Shown here one piece after another: positions 40,930 through 49,443 of a stretch of DNA of 64,000 nt (position 1 is the first letter of the stretch; each line of letters begins with the position of its first letter). Both the position numbers and the translations under genes were made by a program. The notes below the pieces were generated by a model that saw only the letters and a program-made list of their open reading frames with translations, was not told the DNA's origin and ran no database searches. The stretch is from positions 3,655 to 67,654 of the forward strand of contig JBDHTX010000025.1 in NCBI GenBank assembly GCA_039808885.1, read 5' to 3'. This DNA is from Dongia_A sp039808885. Lineage in GTDB: Bacteria; Pseudomonadota; Alphaproteobacteria; Dongiales; Dongiaceae.

Positions 40930-41774
40930 GCCTCATCGACCACATCCATCGCTGCCAGAGCGCCGACATGGGCAAGTTCCTGCCCTGGCGCATCGGCGAC
41001 GCGCGGGCCGGCTGGGTCCGGCGCGACGTGGCGGAACGGCTGGCCGGGTACCCGACCGTCTTCTCGGTGAACGCGAGCGAAGTCCGGCTGAAGCCGCACC
41101 TGGCGACCTACGATCATCGCTCGGCCGCCGTGGGCGACGTCACCCGCGATCTCTACGAGACCGGCATCTTCACCGGCTGGCGCGGCGAATGGTTCCCGGT
41201 CCTTCCGCGCTTCGGGGAGGCACCGCTGCTGCGGCTGGAGCGCTCGGCCGTGCCGGTCTTCGGCGTGCATGGCTATGGCGTGCACATGAACGGTTTCGTG
41301 CGCGCCGGCAACCGCATAAAGCTGTGGGTCGGCAGGCGCGCCGCGAACCGGCCGATCGAGCCCGGCAAGCTGGATCACCTGGTGGCGGGCGGCATCTCGC
41401 TCGGCCTCGGCGTGCAGGAGTGCCTGGTCAAGGAATGCGAGGAGGAGGCCTCGATCCCGGAATCCCTGGCGCGGCAGGCGCGGCCGGTGGGCGCCCTGCG
41501 CTACCGCATGGAGCACCAGGGCTGGCTGCGCAACGACACCATCTTCGCCTATGACCTGGAGCTGCCGGCCGACTTCGTTCCGCGCAACGCGGATGGCGAG
41601 ATCGCGAGCTTCGAGCTGATGGAGCTGGACGCGGTACGCGACATCCTCGCCCGCGGCCAGGACTTCAAGTTCAACGTCGCGCTGGTGGTCATCGATTTCC
41701 TGATCCGTCACGGCAGCATCGCGCCGGACGAAAAGGACTACAGCGATCTCGCCATGGGCTTGTGGCGGGACTAG
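40926..41774 (+). CDS. NUDIX hydrolase with DUF4743 N-domain, copy B
   Basis: A 282-residue paralogue of the preceding gene, aligned along its whole length (ELPADFVPRN in both). Its Nudix box (VAGGISLGLGVQECLVKE-CEEEASI) also lacks the first Glu and has Ser for the last Gly, but keeps the E-x-x-E-E core. ATG 40926 overlaps the upstream stop by four bases, so the two are translationally coupled. The copies have diverged widely outside conserved stretches, so the duplication is old. A heterodimer or two specificities are possible. Confidence 0.87.
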   Translation: MSLIDHIHRCQSADMGKFLPWRIGDARAGWVRRDVAERLAGYPTVFSVNASEVRLKPHLATYDHRSAAVGDVTRDLYETGIFTGWRGEWFPVLPRFGEAPLLRLERSAVPVFGVHGYGVHMNGFVRAGNRIKLWVGRRAANRPIEPGKLDHLVAGGISLGLGVQECLVKECEEEASIPESLARQARPVGALRYRMEHQGWLRNDTIFAYDLELPADFVPRNADGEIASFELMELDAVRDILARGQDFKFNVALVVIDFLIRHGSIAPDEKDYSDLAMGLWRD

Positions 41775-41785
41775 CCGCCACGCGC

Positions 41786-42484
41786 CTACTGGAACAACTG
41801 CCCGACGGTATCGACCTCGTTCATCACTTCGGCCGAGCCCCGGAAGATCATGCTGACCGCCACCCAGAGGATGACGGCCAGACCGACATAGGCGATCCAG
41901 TGATAGCGCTTGAGCAGGTTGGCGACGACGGTCGCCGCCGCGCCCATCAGCGCCACCGACAGACCGAGCCCCAGGACGAGGACGTAGTCGCGGTGTCCCT
42001 CGGACGCTCCGGCGACGGCCAAGACGTTGTCGAGGGACATCGAAACGTCGGCAATGATGATCTGGATGATCGCCTGGCGCAGCGTCTTGGCGGGCGCCGC
42101 GCCGGGCAGGGCCTCCTGCGGCTCGGCCAGTTCGACGCGCTCGTCCCGGGTCAGATCATGCCGCATTCTTGCCGCTTCGCGCAGGCGCTCGCGCCGCTGG
42201 TGCATGATCTCGCGCCAGAATTTCCAGCACACCCAGAGCAGGAGGAGGCCGCCGGCGAGGGTCAGGCCGATGATCGCGAGTAACTGCTTGGTGGTTGCGG
42301 CGAAAAGGATGCGGAGCACGGTGGCGGCAATGATGCCGACCAGGATCGCCTTGCCGCGCTGCTCCTTGGGCAACCCGGCCGCGGCCATGCCGACGACGAT
42401 GGCATTGTCGCCCGCCAGCACCAGGTCGATCATGACGATTTGGCCGAGGGCAAAGAGTTCGGGCCAGAGGGCGGTCAAATCCAT
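41786..42484 (-). CDS. TerC family integral membrane protein (YjbE type)
   Basis: A 232-residue membrane protein with seven hydrophobic segments. It has the paired TerC motifs DLVLAGDNAIVVG (N-terminal half) and ADVSMSLDNVLAVAG (second half), with a charged cytosolic loop of about 45 residues between them. TerC proteins export metal ions, Mn2+ in well-studied cases, or help metalate exported proteins. The upstream leader shows no recognisable yybP-ykoY motif. It is convergent with the NUDIX pair, 11 bases apart. Confidence 0.92.
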   Translation of the reverse strand: MDLTALWPELFALGQIVMIDLVLAGDNAIVVGMAAAGLPKEQRGKAILVGIIAATVLRILFAATTKQLLAIIGLTLAGGLLLLWVCWKFWREIMHQRRERLREAARMRHDLTRDERVELAEPQEALPGAAPAKTLRQAIIQIIIADVSMSLDNVLAVAGASEGHRDYVLVLGLGLSVALMGAAATVVANLLKRYHWIAYVGLAVILWVAVSMIFRGSAEVMNEVDTVGQLFQ

Positions 42485-42574
42485 CGAACGAACGCACGCA
42501 TGATGTGGGCCGCCTTCTATAGACGATCAGGTCTGGCGCCGCCAGACTTCAAAGCGGAGCCGGCAAAAACAGGG

Positions 42575-43402
42575 CTAGTCCGCAAATCCGGCCAGGGCGC
42601 GCACATCCGCCGCCGACCGGCCAGCTTCCCTGAGCGCCGCCAGGCTCATCGCCCCGTCACGCTTGGACAGCCGCTCCCCCTCGGCATTGGTCAGCAGAAC
42701 ATGGTGTGCGTAGTGGGGGGTATTCAAGCCCAGAGCCGCCTGAATCAGCCGCTGGACATGCGTCGCGTGAAACAGATCCTCGCCGCGCGTGACCAGCGTC
42801 ACACCCTGCAGGTGGTCGTCCAGGGTGACGCAGAGGTGATAGCTCGCCGGGGCGTCGCGGCGGGCCAGCACCACGTCACCAAGCAGGGAGGCGTCGACGG
42901 GAATCTCGCCCTGCCGCTCATCCGTGAAGGTCAGCGGACCGGCGCCCAGCGCCGCTTTCGCGGAGTCGAAGCGCAGGGCATAGGGATCGCCGCGGGCCAT
43001 CCGCATCCGGGTGGTTTCCGGGGCCAGAGCGCGGCAGGTGCCGGGATAGACCGGCCCCTCCGGCCCGTGCGGCGCGCTGACCGCGGCGGCGATGTCCTTG
43101 CGGCTGCAGAAGCAGGGATAGAGCAGGCCTAGCGCCGAGAGCCGGTCCAGCGCCGCCCGGTATTCCGGCAGGTGCTCGGATTGCCGGCGCACCGGCCCGT
43201 CCCAGTCGAGGCCGAGCCAGGCGAGGTCGCGCAGGATCGCCGCCTCGAACTCCGGGCGGCAGCGGGCAGGATCGATATCCTCGATCCGCAGCAAGAATCG
43301 GCCAGCGGCGGCGCGCGCCTTGCGCCATCCAAACAGCGCGGAATGGGCGTGGCCCAGATGCAGCAGGCCGGTGGGGCTGGGCGCGAATCGGGTGACGATC
43401 AT
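42575..43402 (-). CDS. gluQ: Glutamyl-Q tRNA(Asp) synthetase
   Basis: It charges the queuosine base of tRNA(Asp) with glutamate. The 275-residue protein is a GluRS catalytic domain without an anticodon-binding domain, the mark of GluQRS. HIGH-like HLGHAHSALF, LRIEDID, a zinc-site stretch around PCFCSRKD and Cys in GTCRA, and KMSKS-like LSKRDG are present. ATG 43402 is 37 bases from the divergent glycosylase gene. Confidence 0.93.
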   Translation of the reverse strand: MIVTRFAPSPTGLLHLGHAHSALFGWRKARAAAGRFLLRIEDIDPARCRPEFEAAILRDLAWLGLDWDGPVRRQSEHLPEYRAALDRLSALGLLYPCFCSRKDIAAAVSAPHGPEGPVYPGTCRALAPETTRMRMARGDPYALRFDSAKAALGAGPLTFTDERQGEIPVDASLLGDVVLARRDAPASYHLCVTLDDHLQGVTLVTRGEDLFHATHVQRLIQAALGLNTPHYAHHVLLTNAEGERLSKRDGAMSLAALREAGRSAADVRALAGFAD

Positions 43403-43439
43403 CTCGACCGGAAGCTAGAATCAAAGAGCAGGCGAATTC

Positions 43440-44069
43440 ATGGCTAGACCTAAAGAAGATCAGGCATTGCTGCAACGCGCCCTGGCCCATCTGGGCGAGG
43501 TCGATCGCGATTTCCGCCGCGCCATCGCCGAGATCGGCCCGCCGCCGCCGCGCGGCCGTCCGGCCACTTTCATGGCGCTGTTGCATGTGATCGTGGCGCA
43601 GCAGGTCTCGACCCATGCCGCCAAGGCCATTTCCGACCGCCTCGAGGCGGCGATGGCGGCGCCCGATCCCGCGGCCTTCCTGGCGCTCACCGAGGCGGAC
43701 CTGAAGGCGGTGGGATTCAGCCGGCAGAAGATGGTCTATGGCCGCGACCTGGCGAGCGCGTTTCTCGATGGCCGCCTGTCGATCCCCAGGCTGCGCCGGC
43801 AGGGCGACGAGGAGGCGATTGCGGCGATCACCCGGATCAAGGGCCTGGGCACCTGGTCGGCGGAAGTGTTCCTGCTGTTCAACCTGCGGCGGCCAGACAT
43901 CATGCCGGCGCAGGACCTGGCCCTGATCGTCGCGGCGCAGCGGCTGAAGAAGCTGGCGGCGCGGCCGAGCCCGAAGGAGCTGCGGGCATTGGCCGAGCCC
44001 TGGCGGCCCTACCGTTCCTACGCCGCGCGCATGCTCTGGCATTACTACCGCAACGCGCCGCCGCTCTAG
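43440..44069 (+). CDS. DNA-3-methyladenine glycosylase II family (AlkA-like)
   Basis: A 209-residue HhH-GPD base-excision enzyme. It has LLHVIVAQQVSTHAAKAI, typical of the AlkA/Mag1 group. The helix-hairpin-helix is ITRIKGLGTWSAEVF, and the catalytic Asp lies in MPAQDLAL. It is shorter than E. coli AlkA because the N-terminal beta domain is absent, as in Mag1-type proteins. It should remove alkylated purines. ATG 43440 follows AGCAGGCG. Confidence 0.9.
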   Translation: MARPKEDQALLQRALAHLGEVDRDFRRAIAEIGPPPPRGRPATFMALLHVIVAQQVSTHAAKAISDRLEAAMAAPDPAAFLALTEADLKAVGFSRQKMVYGRDLASAFLDGRLSIPRLRRQGDEEAIAAITRIKGLGTWSAEVFLLFNLRRPDIMPAQDLALIVAAQRLKKLAARPSPKELRALAEPWRPYRSYAARMLWHYYRNAPPL

Positions 44070-44229
44070 CCGGCGAAAGCCGGCCGGATTCCCCGGTCAT
44101 GCTGTCGGGTGCGGAGGAATTGTCTCAAATGCGATCTATCGCCATATACGCGCGGTGCGGGAAATTCGTGCGCTCAGGACTCTTGTCCATCACTTATTAA
44201 GGCATGCGAAGGTACGGTTGCTCCCATAA

Positions 44230-45813
44230 ATGGCGGATCCGGCGTCACGGCCCGACGAGTGCGGTCCGACCATTCCGGGGGAACGCTTGCAGACTGAAGC
44301 AACTGAAACCGGCTCAGGCATCGCAGCGGCCGTTGTCGTGCCGCAGCGCCAGTGGCGGCTGCGCCTGATCCATTCCTTCCTGATCCTGGGCGGCATGGTG
44401 GTGCTGCTCGGCGCCTTCGCCCTGTCCTATCTCAACCGCAGCGTCTCGAACGACCAGTTCGCCAGCCTGGCGGAGCAGAACAACGCCGCGCTGACTCAGG
44501 CCTTCGCCAACGCCGTGTGGCCCGACTTCGAGCCGTTCCTGATCGCGGCAAGCCATCGCGGCGGCGATGAGCTGCGGCGGGACCCGACGATGGCGGCCTT
44601 GCAGGACGCCGTGCGGCGCCTAGTCGCCGGCACCAAGGCGCTCAAGATCAAGATCTACGACGTCGACGGCCGCACCGTCTTTTCCACCGACCCCAAGCAG
44701 ATCGGCAGCATCGAAAGCCGGAACGACCGCTTCCTCGCGGCGCTCGCCGGTCGCATGGTGAGCAAGCTCGAGCACCGCGACAGCTTCGCGGCGGTCGATG
44801 GCGAAAGACGGGACGTCTGGGTGCTGTCCAGCTACATCGCGATCCGGCCGATGGGCGAGGCCGGCGACATCGTGGGCGTCGCCGAGACCTATGCCGATGT
44901 CAGCGCCTTCCAGGCGCAGCGCGACTATACCGGATCGCTCCTCGTCGGCACCTCGGCCATCGTCCTGCTGCTGGTCTTCGCCTTCCTCGCGGCGATCGTC
45001 TGGTTCGCCGAACGCGCGCTGCAGCGCCAGCACGCCCACAATATCGCCCTGGCCGAGCACGCGGCCCGCGCCGACGCGGCCAGCCGCGCCAAGTCGGAAT
45101 TCCTGGCCAACATGAGCCACGAGCTCCGCACGCCGCTGAACGCGATCCTCGGTTTTGCCGAGCTGATCACCAACGAGATCCTGGGTCCGGTCGGCACGCC
45201 GCGCTACAAGGAATACGCCGGCGACATCGAACGCTCCGGCCGTCACCTTCTCGGCATCATCAACGACGTGCTCGACCTGGTGCAGATCGAGACCGGCCGC
45301 GCGCGGGTGACCATCGGTCCGGTCGATGTCTGCGAGGTCGGGCGCGACGTGGTCCGGTTGATGAGCCGGCAGGCGGCGGCGAAGAACGTCGCCTTGCGCT
45401 TTGCCGCCAATTGCACCGCCGATCCGATCACCAGCGACGAGGGCAAGATCCGTCAGATCCTGTTCAACCTGATCTCCAATGCGCTGAAATTCACGCCGGA
45501 AGGCGGCAGCGTCACCATCGCCATCAACCACGACCCGATGCAGGGCCGCACCATCCTGCGCGTCGCCGATACCGGCATCGGCATGCGGCCGGAAGACCTG
45601 CCGGTCGCGCTGGCCTCGTTCGGCCAGATCGGCAACGCCTTCCAGCGCAACGGCCAGGGCATCGGCCTCGGCCTGCCGCTGACCCGCAAGTTCGCGGAAT
45701 TGCTGGGCGGCAGCTTCGAAATCGAAAGCGCGCCCGGCAAGGGCACCATCGTGACCATCGCGCTGCTCGATCGCGCGCAAGGCCAGGACGACGCCGTCGC
45801 GCTCCAGGCCTGA
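44230..45813 (+). CDS. Membrane sensor histidine kinase
   Basis: A 527-residue protein with TM1 at about 47-67, a periplasmic sensor of about 165 residues, TM2 at about 236-260, a short coiled coil, HisKA with the phospho-acceptor His297 in FLANMSHELRTPLN, and HATPase with N, G1 (DTGIGM) and G2 (GQGIGLGLPL) boxes. It has no HAMP domain and no receiver. No response-regulator gene is adjacent, so it is an orphan kinase. ATG 44230 lacks a good ribosome-binding site; TTG 44287 with GGGGGAA upstream is a real alternative and removes 19 residues before the membrane helix. Confidence 0.9.
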   Translation: MADPASRPDECGPTIPGERLQTEATETGSGIAAAVVVPQRQWRLRLIHSFLILGGMVVLLGAFALSYLNRSVSNDQFASLAEQNNAALTQAFANAVWPDFEPFLIAASHRGGDELRRDPTMAALQDAVRRLVAGTKALKIKIYDVDGRTVFSTDPKQIGSIESRNDRFLAALAGRMVSKLEHRDSFAAVDGERRDVWVLSSYIAIRPMGEAGDIVGVAETYADVSAFQAQRDYTGSLLVGTSAIVLLLVFAFLAAIVWFAERALQRQHAHNIALAEHAARADAASRAKSEFLANMSHELRTPLNAILGFAELITNEILGPVGTPRYKEYAGDIERSGRHLLGIINDVLDLVQIETGRARVTIGPVDVCEVGRDVVRLMSRQAAAKNVALRFAANCTADPITSDEGKIRQILFNLISNALKFTPEGGSVTIAINHDPMQGRTILRVADTGIGMRPEDLPVALASFGQIGNAFQRNGQGIGLGLPLTRKFAELLGGSFEIESAPGKGTIVTIALLDRAQGQDDAVALQA

Positions 45814-45915
45814 CCTCCCGCGCCCGGGAATCATCCCCCAGCCGCGAATCGTCCTCTTGTGCCGCCGGACCGCGCCCGATTAGATGCGGGGCCCGCAGCA
45901 TCGAGGACGGCCTCC

Positions 45916-46584
45916 ATGATCGACCTTTCCGGCCCATCGCAGAAGCCCGCCGCCGGCGGCAAGGCCAAGCAGCTGGTCGTGCTCCTGCATGGCTACGGCT
46001 CCAACGGCGATGACCTGATCGGCCTGGCGCCATTCTTCGCCCAGGCGCTGCCGGAGGCCGAGTTCCTCTCGCCCAACGCGCCGTTTCCCTGCGAGATGTC
46101 GGCCTTCGGCTTCCAGTGGTTCGGCTTCGAGGACCGCTCGCCGGACATGCTGCTGGGCGGGGCGCAGCTGGCGGGGCAGATCCTCGACCGCTTCCTCGAC
46201 GCAGAGCTGGCGAAGCGCGGCCTCCAGGAGCGCGACCTGGCGCTGGTCGGGTTCTCCCAAGGCACCATGATGTCCCTGCATGTCGGCTTGCGGCGGCCGC
46301 AGGCCGTCGGCGGCATCCTGGGCTTTTCCGGCTCGCTGATCGGCCCGGACGCGCTCGAAGCGGAGATCCGCTCCCGGCCGCCGGTATTCCTGGTCCACGG
46401 CACCGCCGACCAGGTGGTGCCCCATGACGTCCTGGCCGCCGCCGAGCAGGTCCTGAAGGCCGTCGGGGTCCCGGTGGAGACCGAATCGCGCCCGGGCCTG
46501 GTCCATTCCATCGACCAGGTGGGGGCGCAGAAAGGCGCCCTGTTCCTGCGGCGCTGCCTTCAGGCGGCTCCGGCGGCCGGATGA
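45916..46584 (+). CDS. Phospholipase/carboxylesterase family alpha/beta hydrolase
   Basis: A 222-residue serine esterase. The oxyanion region reads VVLLHGYGSNGDDLIGL, the nucleophile motif is GFSQGTMMS (Ser about 118), the acid is in VFLVHGTADQVVP and the His in LVHSID. It matches the bacterial YpfH/acyl-protein thioesterase-like group. ATG 45916 follows GAGGACGG. The substrate is probably a short-chain ester. Confidence 0.88.
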   Translation: MIDLSGPSQKPAAGGKAKQLVVLLHGYGSNGDDLIGLAPFFAQALPEAEFLSPNAPFPCEMSAFGFQWFGFEDRSPDMLLGGAQLAGQILDRFLDAELAKRGLQERDLALVGFSQGTMMSLHVGLRRPQAVGGILGFSGSLIGPDALEAEIRSRPPVFLVHGTADQVVPHDVLAAAEQVLKAVGVPVETESRPGLVHSIDQVGAQKGALFLRRCLQAAPAAG

Positions 46585-46603
46585 CAAGCGAGTGAAATCA
46601 ACG

Positions 46604-46623
46604 GGATGCGGCTTTCCGCATCC
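46604..46623. other. Hairpin after carboxylesterase gene
   Basis: A perfect 8-base stem GGATGCGG/CCGCATCC with a CTTT loop, 20 bases past the stop. No T-tract follows, so it may be a weak terminator or an RNA 3'-end stabiliser. Two imperfect copies of CCTCGCTAC lie just after it. Confidence 0.4.
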
Positions 46624-46730
46624 TCGCTACATCTTGTGTTTTGGCCGCCGCCTCGCTACTTATATCCTGTGTTGTGATGGTTGTTCCGGTGACGGACCCA
46701 GCGCCGCCACCCCGGGAATGACCTGAGGAT

Positions 46731-47309
46731 GTGGAGGTGTTGCGCGTGCAGGCATCGCCTGAAGCTTGTCCGGCCCTGGTTCTCAACGCCGATTTCCGGC
46801 CGTTGAGCTATTTCCCGCTGTCGCTCTGGCCCTGGCAGGAAGTGGTCAAGGCCGTGTTCCTCGACCGGGTCAACATCATCTCCGAATACGACAACGAGGT
46901 GCACAGCCCGACCTTCACCATGCGGCTGCCCTCGGTCATCTCGCTCAAGGAATTCGTCCAGCAGTCGCGCCGGCCGGCCTTCACCCGGTTCAACGTGTTC
47001 CTGCGCGACCGCTTCCGCTGCCAGTATTGCGGCGAGACCTTCCCGACACCGGACCTGACCTTCGACCATGTGGTGCCGCGCTCGCGCGGCGGGCGGACCA
47101 GCTGGATCAACGTGGTGACCGCCTGCCAGACCTGCAATCTGCTGAAGGGCAGCCACCTGCCCCACGAGGTCGGCATGCACCCGAAAAGGCGGCCGCTGCA
47201 GCCGACAACCCACGAGCTGCAGGAAAACGGACGAGCCTTCCCGCCAAACTATCTGCACCAGAGTTGGCGGGATTTTCTTTACTGGGATTCGGAACTGGAA
47301 ACGAGCTGA
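46731..47309 (+). CDS. HNH endonuclease
   Basis: A 192-residue protein. The first half (PALVLNADFRPLSYFPLSLWPWQE) and the HNH domain (RCQYCGE, DHVVPRSRGG, CQTCNLLKG) match a chromosomal HNH family that is common in alphaproteobacteria. The two CxxC pairs bind structural zinc; the catalytic His is in FDHVVP. It starts at GTG 46731, with GAGG just upstream. No restriction or mobile genes are nearby, so it is a housekeeping-type nuclease of unknown role. Confidence 0.88.
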   Translation: MEVLRVQASPEACPALVLNADFRPLSYFPLSLWPWQEVVKAVFLDRVNIISEYDNEVHSPTFTMRLPSVISLKEFVQQSRRPAFTRFNVFLRDRFRCQYCGETFPTPDLTFDHVVPRSRGGRTSWINVVTACQTCNLLKGSHLPHEVGMHPKRRPLQPTTHELQENGRAFPPNYLHQSWRDFLYWDSELETS

Positions 47310-47353
47310 CGTCCGGACGGGTCTCTTCGCAACACCCTATCCGTACACTCAGT

Positions 47354-47455
47354 CGTCATGGTCGGGCTTGGCCCGACCATCCACGAGTTTCGATGGGCCA
47401 AGCCGAGCAATTGTGAGCAAACTCGTGGATGCCAGTGCCAAGCACTGGCATGACG
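47354..47455. repeat. Paired palindromic (REP-like) element
   Basis: Two arms of 37 bases in inverted orientation, 47354-47390 and 47419-47455. Each begins CGTCATG, contains its own hairpin (GGTCGGG-CTT-GGCCCGACC in one, CCAGTG-CTT-GGCACTGG in the other) and ends ATCCACGAGTTT. Hairpin bases differ between arms but stay paired within each. It lies in the gap between the HNH and YczE genes. Confidence 0.85.
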
Positions 47456-47570
47456 GTTTGGGAGATTCGAGGGTGCATAAGCGATTCAAACCGGGGGAGC
47501 CGGCGTCCGGTTGTATCCACCCAATCCCGCCATTGACGCCGTCGCGCCGGCCCCATAAGCCAGCGCGATC

Positions 47571-48224
47571 ATGCGCTCCCTCCTTTCCATCGCGCCGCAA
47601 CGCTGGGTCATGCTGTTCTCGGGTTTCATCGCCTGGGGTTTCGGCCTGGCGCTGTTCGTCCGCGCCAATCTGGGCCTCGGGCCGTGGGACGCCTTCCACC
47701 AGGGCCTCGGCTTCCAGACCGGGCTCACCATCGGCACCGCCAGCATCATTGCCGGCCTCATCGTGCTGCTGTTCTGGATTCCGCTAAGGGAGCGGCCGGG
47801 CTTCGGCACCATCTTCAACGTGCTGACCATCGGCCCGGCGACCGATCTCGGCCTCTGGCTGATCCCGCCGGGCATCGAGAATCTGTGGCTGCGCGGGACG
47901 ATGCTGCTGGCCGGCATGGCCTGCGTCGGGCTGGGCAGCGCCCTCTATCTGCCGGCCGGCCTCGGCGCCGGCCCGCGCGACGGGCTGATGATGGGGCTGC
48001 ACCGCAAGCTCGGCTGGAGTATCCGCATTTCGCGCACGTCGGTGGAGGCCTCGGCGCTCGGCATCGGCTGGCTGATGGGCGGCACCGTCGGCATCGGCAC
48101 CCTGGTCTTCGCCTTCGGCATCGGCCCGCTGGTGCAGTTCAGCCTCGCCCATTCGCACCGCTTCGTGCGCGATTGGCGCCCGTCTCCGCCATCCACACCG
48201 CCGTCCGCGCCGCCGCGGCAATAA
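47571..48224 (+). CDS. YczE/YyaS/YitT-type integral membrane protein
   Basis: A 217-residue protein with about five membrane segments. It carries the family motifs GFGLALFVRANLGLGPWDAFHQGL near the start and GSALYLPAGLGAGPRDGLMMGL in the second half, an internal duplication of a LG-x-GPWD/GPRD loop. A Pro/Ser tail follows. The role is unknown; homologues are often put near transport or antibiotic genes without proof. ATG 47571 has a weak ribosome-binding site. Confidence 0.85.
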   Translation: MRSLLSIAPQRWVMLFSGFIAWGFGLALFVRANLGLGPWDAFHQGLGFQTGLTIGTASIIAGLIVLLFWIPLRERPGFGTIFNVLTIGPATDLGLWLIPPGIENLWLRGTMLLAGMACVGLGSALYLPAGLGAGPRDGLMMGLHRKLGWSIRISRTSVEASALGIGWLMGGTVGIGTLVFAFGIGPLVQFSLAHSHRFVRDWRPSPPSTPPSAPPRQ

Positions 48225-48353
48225 CCTGCGGGCCAGGCGCGGCCCGGCGATAACCTGTCGGCATGCAAATCATCCGCCGACGGCATTGGCCATGGCGCCG
48301 ATGACGGCCCACCATCGCCGCGCTGCAAAAATAGTCTGTTGCAGGAGAAGGCG

Positions 48354-48773
48354 ATGAACAGAGTCGCGCATTCGATGCTCTTGGCCGCCACCGTGCTCGC
48401 CGGGATCGCCATCGGCATGCTGCTGTCCTTCCGGATGGCGCTCGCCGACGAGATGAAGATGCTGTCGGTCGACGAGATGCAAGGCCAGATCATCGGCAAT
48501 TCGCTCTCCGGCAAGACCGAATCCGGCGAGGCCTATGTCGAGCACTACGAGGCGGACGGCACCATCCTCGGCAAGTCTGCCGCCGGCGCCTATCAGGGCA
48601 AGTGGTCGTTCCGCCAGGACGGCTTGATGTGCTTCAAATACGGCGACGGGGCCTTTGACGGCGGCTGCGTGCACCTGATGCGCGATGGCGACCATGTCGG
48701 CTTCCAGCGCGTCGACGGCACGCTGGAGCCGCAGGCGACCCTCATCCCCGGCATGGCGCCGGAGTTGAAGTAA
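48354..48773 (+). CDS. Small secreted protein, family A copy 1
   Basis: A 139-residue protein with an N-terminal hydrophobic segment (signal peptide or anchor, about 7-32). A domain follows with IIGNSLSGKTESGEAYVEHY, EADGTILGK, GKWSF, LMCFKYG and a later Cys. The same pattern is found in the gene at 56507-56854, so both belong to one small family; the two Cys may form a disulfide. Function unknown. ATG 48354 has AGGAGAAGG upstream. Confidence 0.75.
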   Translation: MNRVAHSMLLAATVLAGIAIGMLLSFRMALADEMKMLSVDEMQGQIIGNSLSGKTESGEAYVEHYEADGTILGKSAAGAYQGKWSFRQDGLMCFKYGDGAFDGGCVHLMRDGDHVGFQRVDGTLEPQATLIPGMAPELK

Positions 48774-48781
48774 GCAGGCGC

Positions 48782-49240
48782 CTAGCGCGCCAGCTGCTTG
48801 CGAAAGCGGATCGCGCGCTCGACCTCGGTGAAGCCCAGCGCCTTGTGCGCCCGTTCGCTGACGACATTGTCCAGGACCGCGTCGGAAGCCATCTCGGTGT
48901 GGCCGTGTTCGCGCGCCCAATTCTCGGCGGCCCTGACCAACGCCGCGCCGATGCCACGGCCGCGATGTCCCTCGATCACATACCAGCCCTCGATGTAGGG
49001 CACGGGCGAAGAGTCGCAGCCATCGGCATAGGGGCGCAGGGACAGCTCGATCATGCCGAGGAAAGCGCCATCGGAGGCCGCTGCGACGAACACGGCGGCG
49101 AGCATTGCCGGCGGCGTCGCCCCGGAAAGGAAGGCAAGCGCCTCATCCGCCAGCACGGCCGCGTCGGCATCGGGCCACAGCGCATGGCGCAGCGCGATCC
49201 AGGCGGTGGCATCGGCTGCGGTGACGGGTCTAACCTGCAT
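48782..49240 (-). CDS. AAC(6')-like GNAT acetyltransferase
   Basis: A 152-residue GNAT enzyme. Conserved parts are WIALRHALWPD, the YIEGWYVIEGHRGRGIGAAL acetyl-CoA segment, and SDAVLDNVVSERAHKALGF near the end. These match the chromosomal aminoglycoside 6'-N-acetyltransferases of the AAC(6')-Ig/Ic group more closely than generic GNATs. Whether it acts on drugs is unknown; a native amine substrate is possible. ATG 49240 gives the normal N-terminus; the 12-codon extension upstream has no support. Confidence 0.82.
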   Translation of the reverse strand: MQVRPVTAADATAWIALRHALWPDADAAVLADEALAFLSGATPPAMLAAVFVAAASDGAFLGMIELSLRPYADGCDSSPVPYIEGWYVIEGHRGRGIGAALVRAAENWAREHGHTEMASDAVLDNVVSERAHKALGFTEVERAIRFRKQLAR

Positions 49241-49270
49241 GGAAGAAGCTTGCACGGAGAGCACCAGGTG

Positions 49271-49427
49271 CTGCAACTGCCCCCACCCTAGCCCTCCCCC
49301 GCCTCGGGGGAGGGAATCGCGGCACCCATCCGGCGGCCATATGCAAACGTCCTGCGTTTCGCGGGAGGATACATGCCGCTCCCCTCCCCCAAGCTTGGGG
49401 GAGGGTCAGGGCGGGGGTTGGATGCAG
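49271..49427. repeat. Inverted-repeat element with CCCTCCCCC hairpins
   Basis: The outer ends read CTGCAACTGCCCCCACCCT (49271 on) and, inverted, CTGCATCCAACCCCCGCCCT (from 49427). Inside each end lies a G-rich hairpin: CCCTCCCC-loop-GGGGAGGG at 49292-49314 and CCCTCCCCC-AAGCTT-GGGGGAGGG at 49383-49405. It fills the gap between the acetyltransferase and coq7 genes. No coding sequence is present. Confidence 0.8.
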
Positions 49428-49443
49428 GACTCGCTGGAGAACG

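Noticed and set aside
46731..47309. HNH gene as part of a restriction or phage-defence island
   Set aside because: Neighbours are an esterase and a YczE-type membrane protein. There is no methyltransferase, specificity or phage gene, and the family is common in chromosomes.
49271..49427. CRISPR-like array
   Set aside because: Only one inverted pair with hairpins and no regular spacers. The arms are inverted rather than direct repeats.
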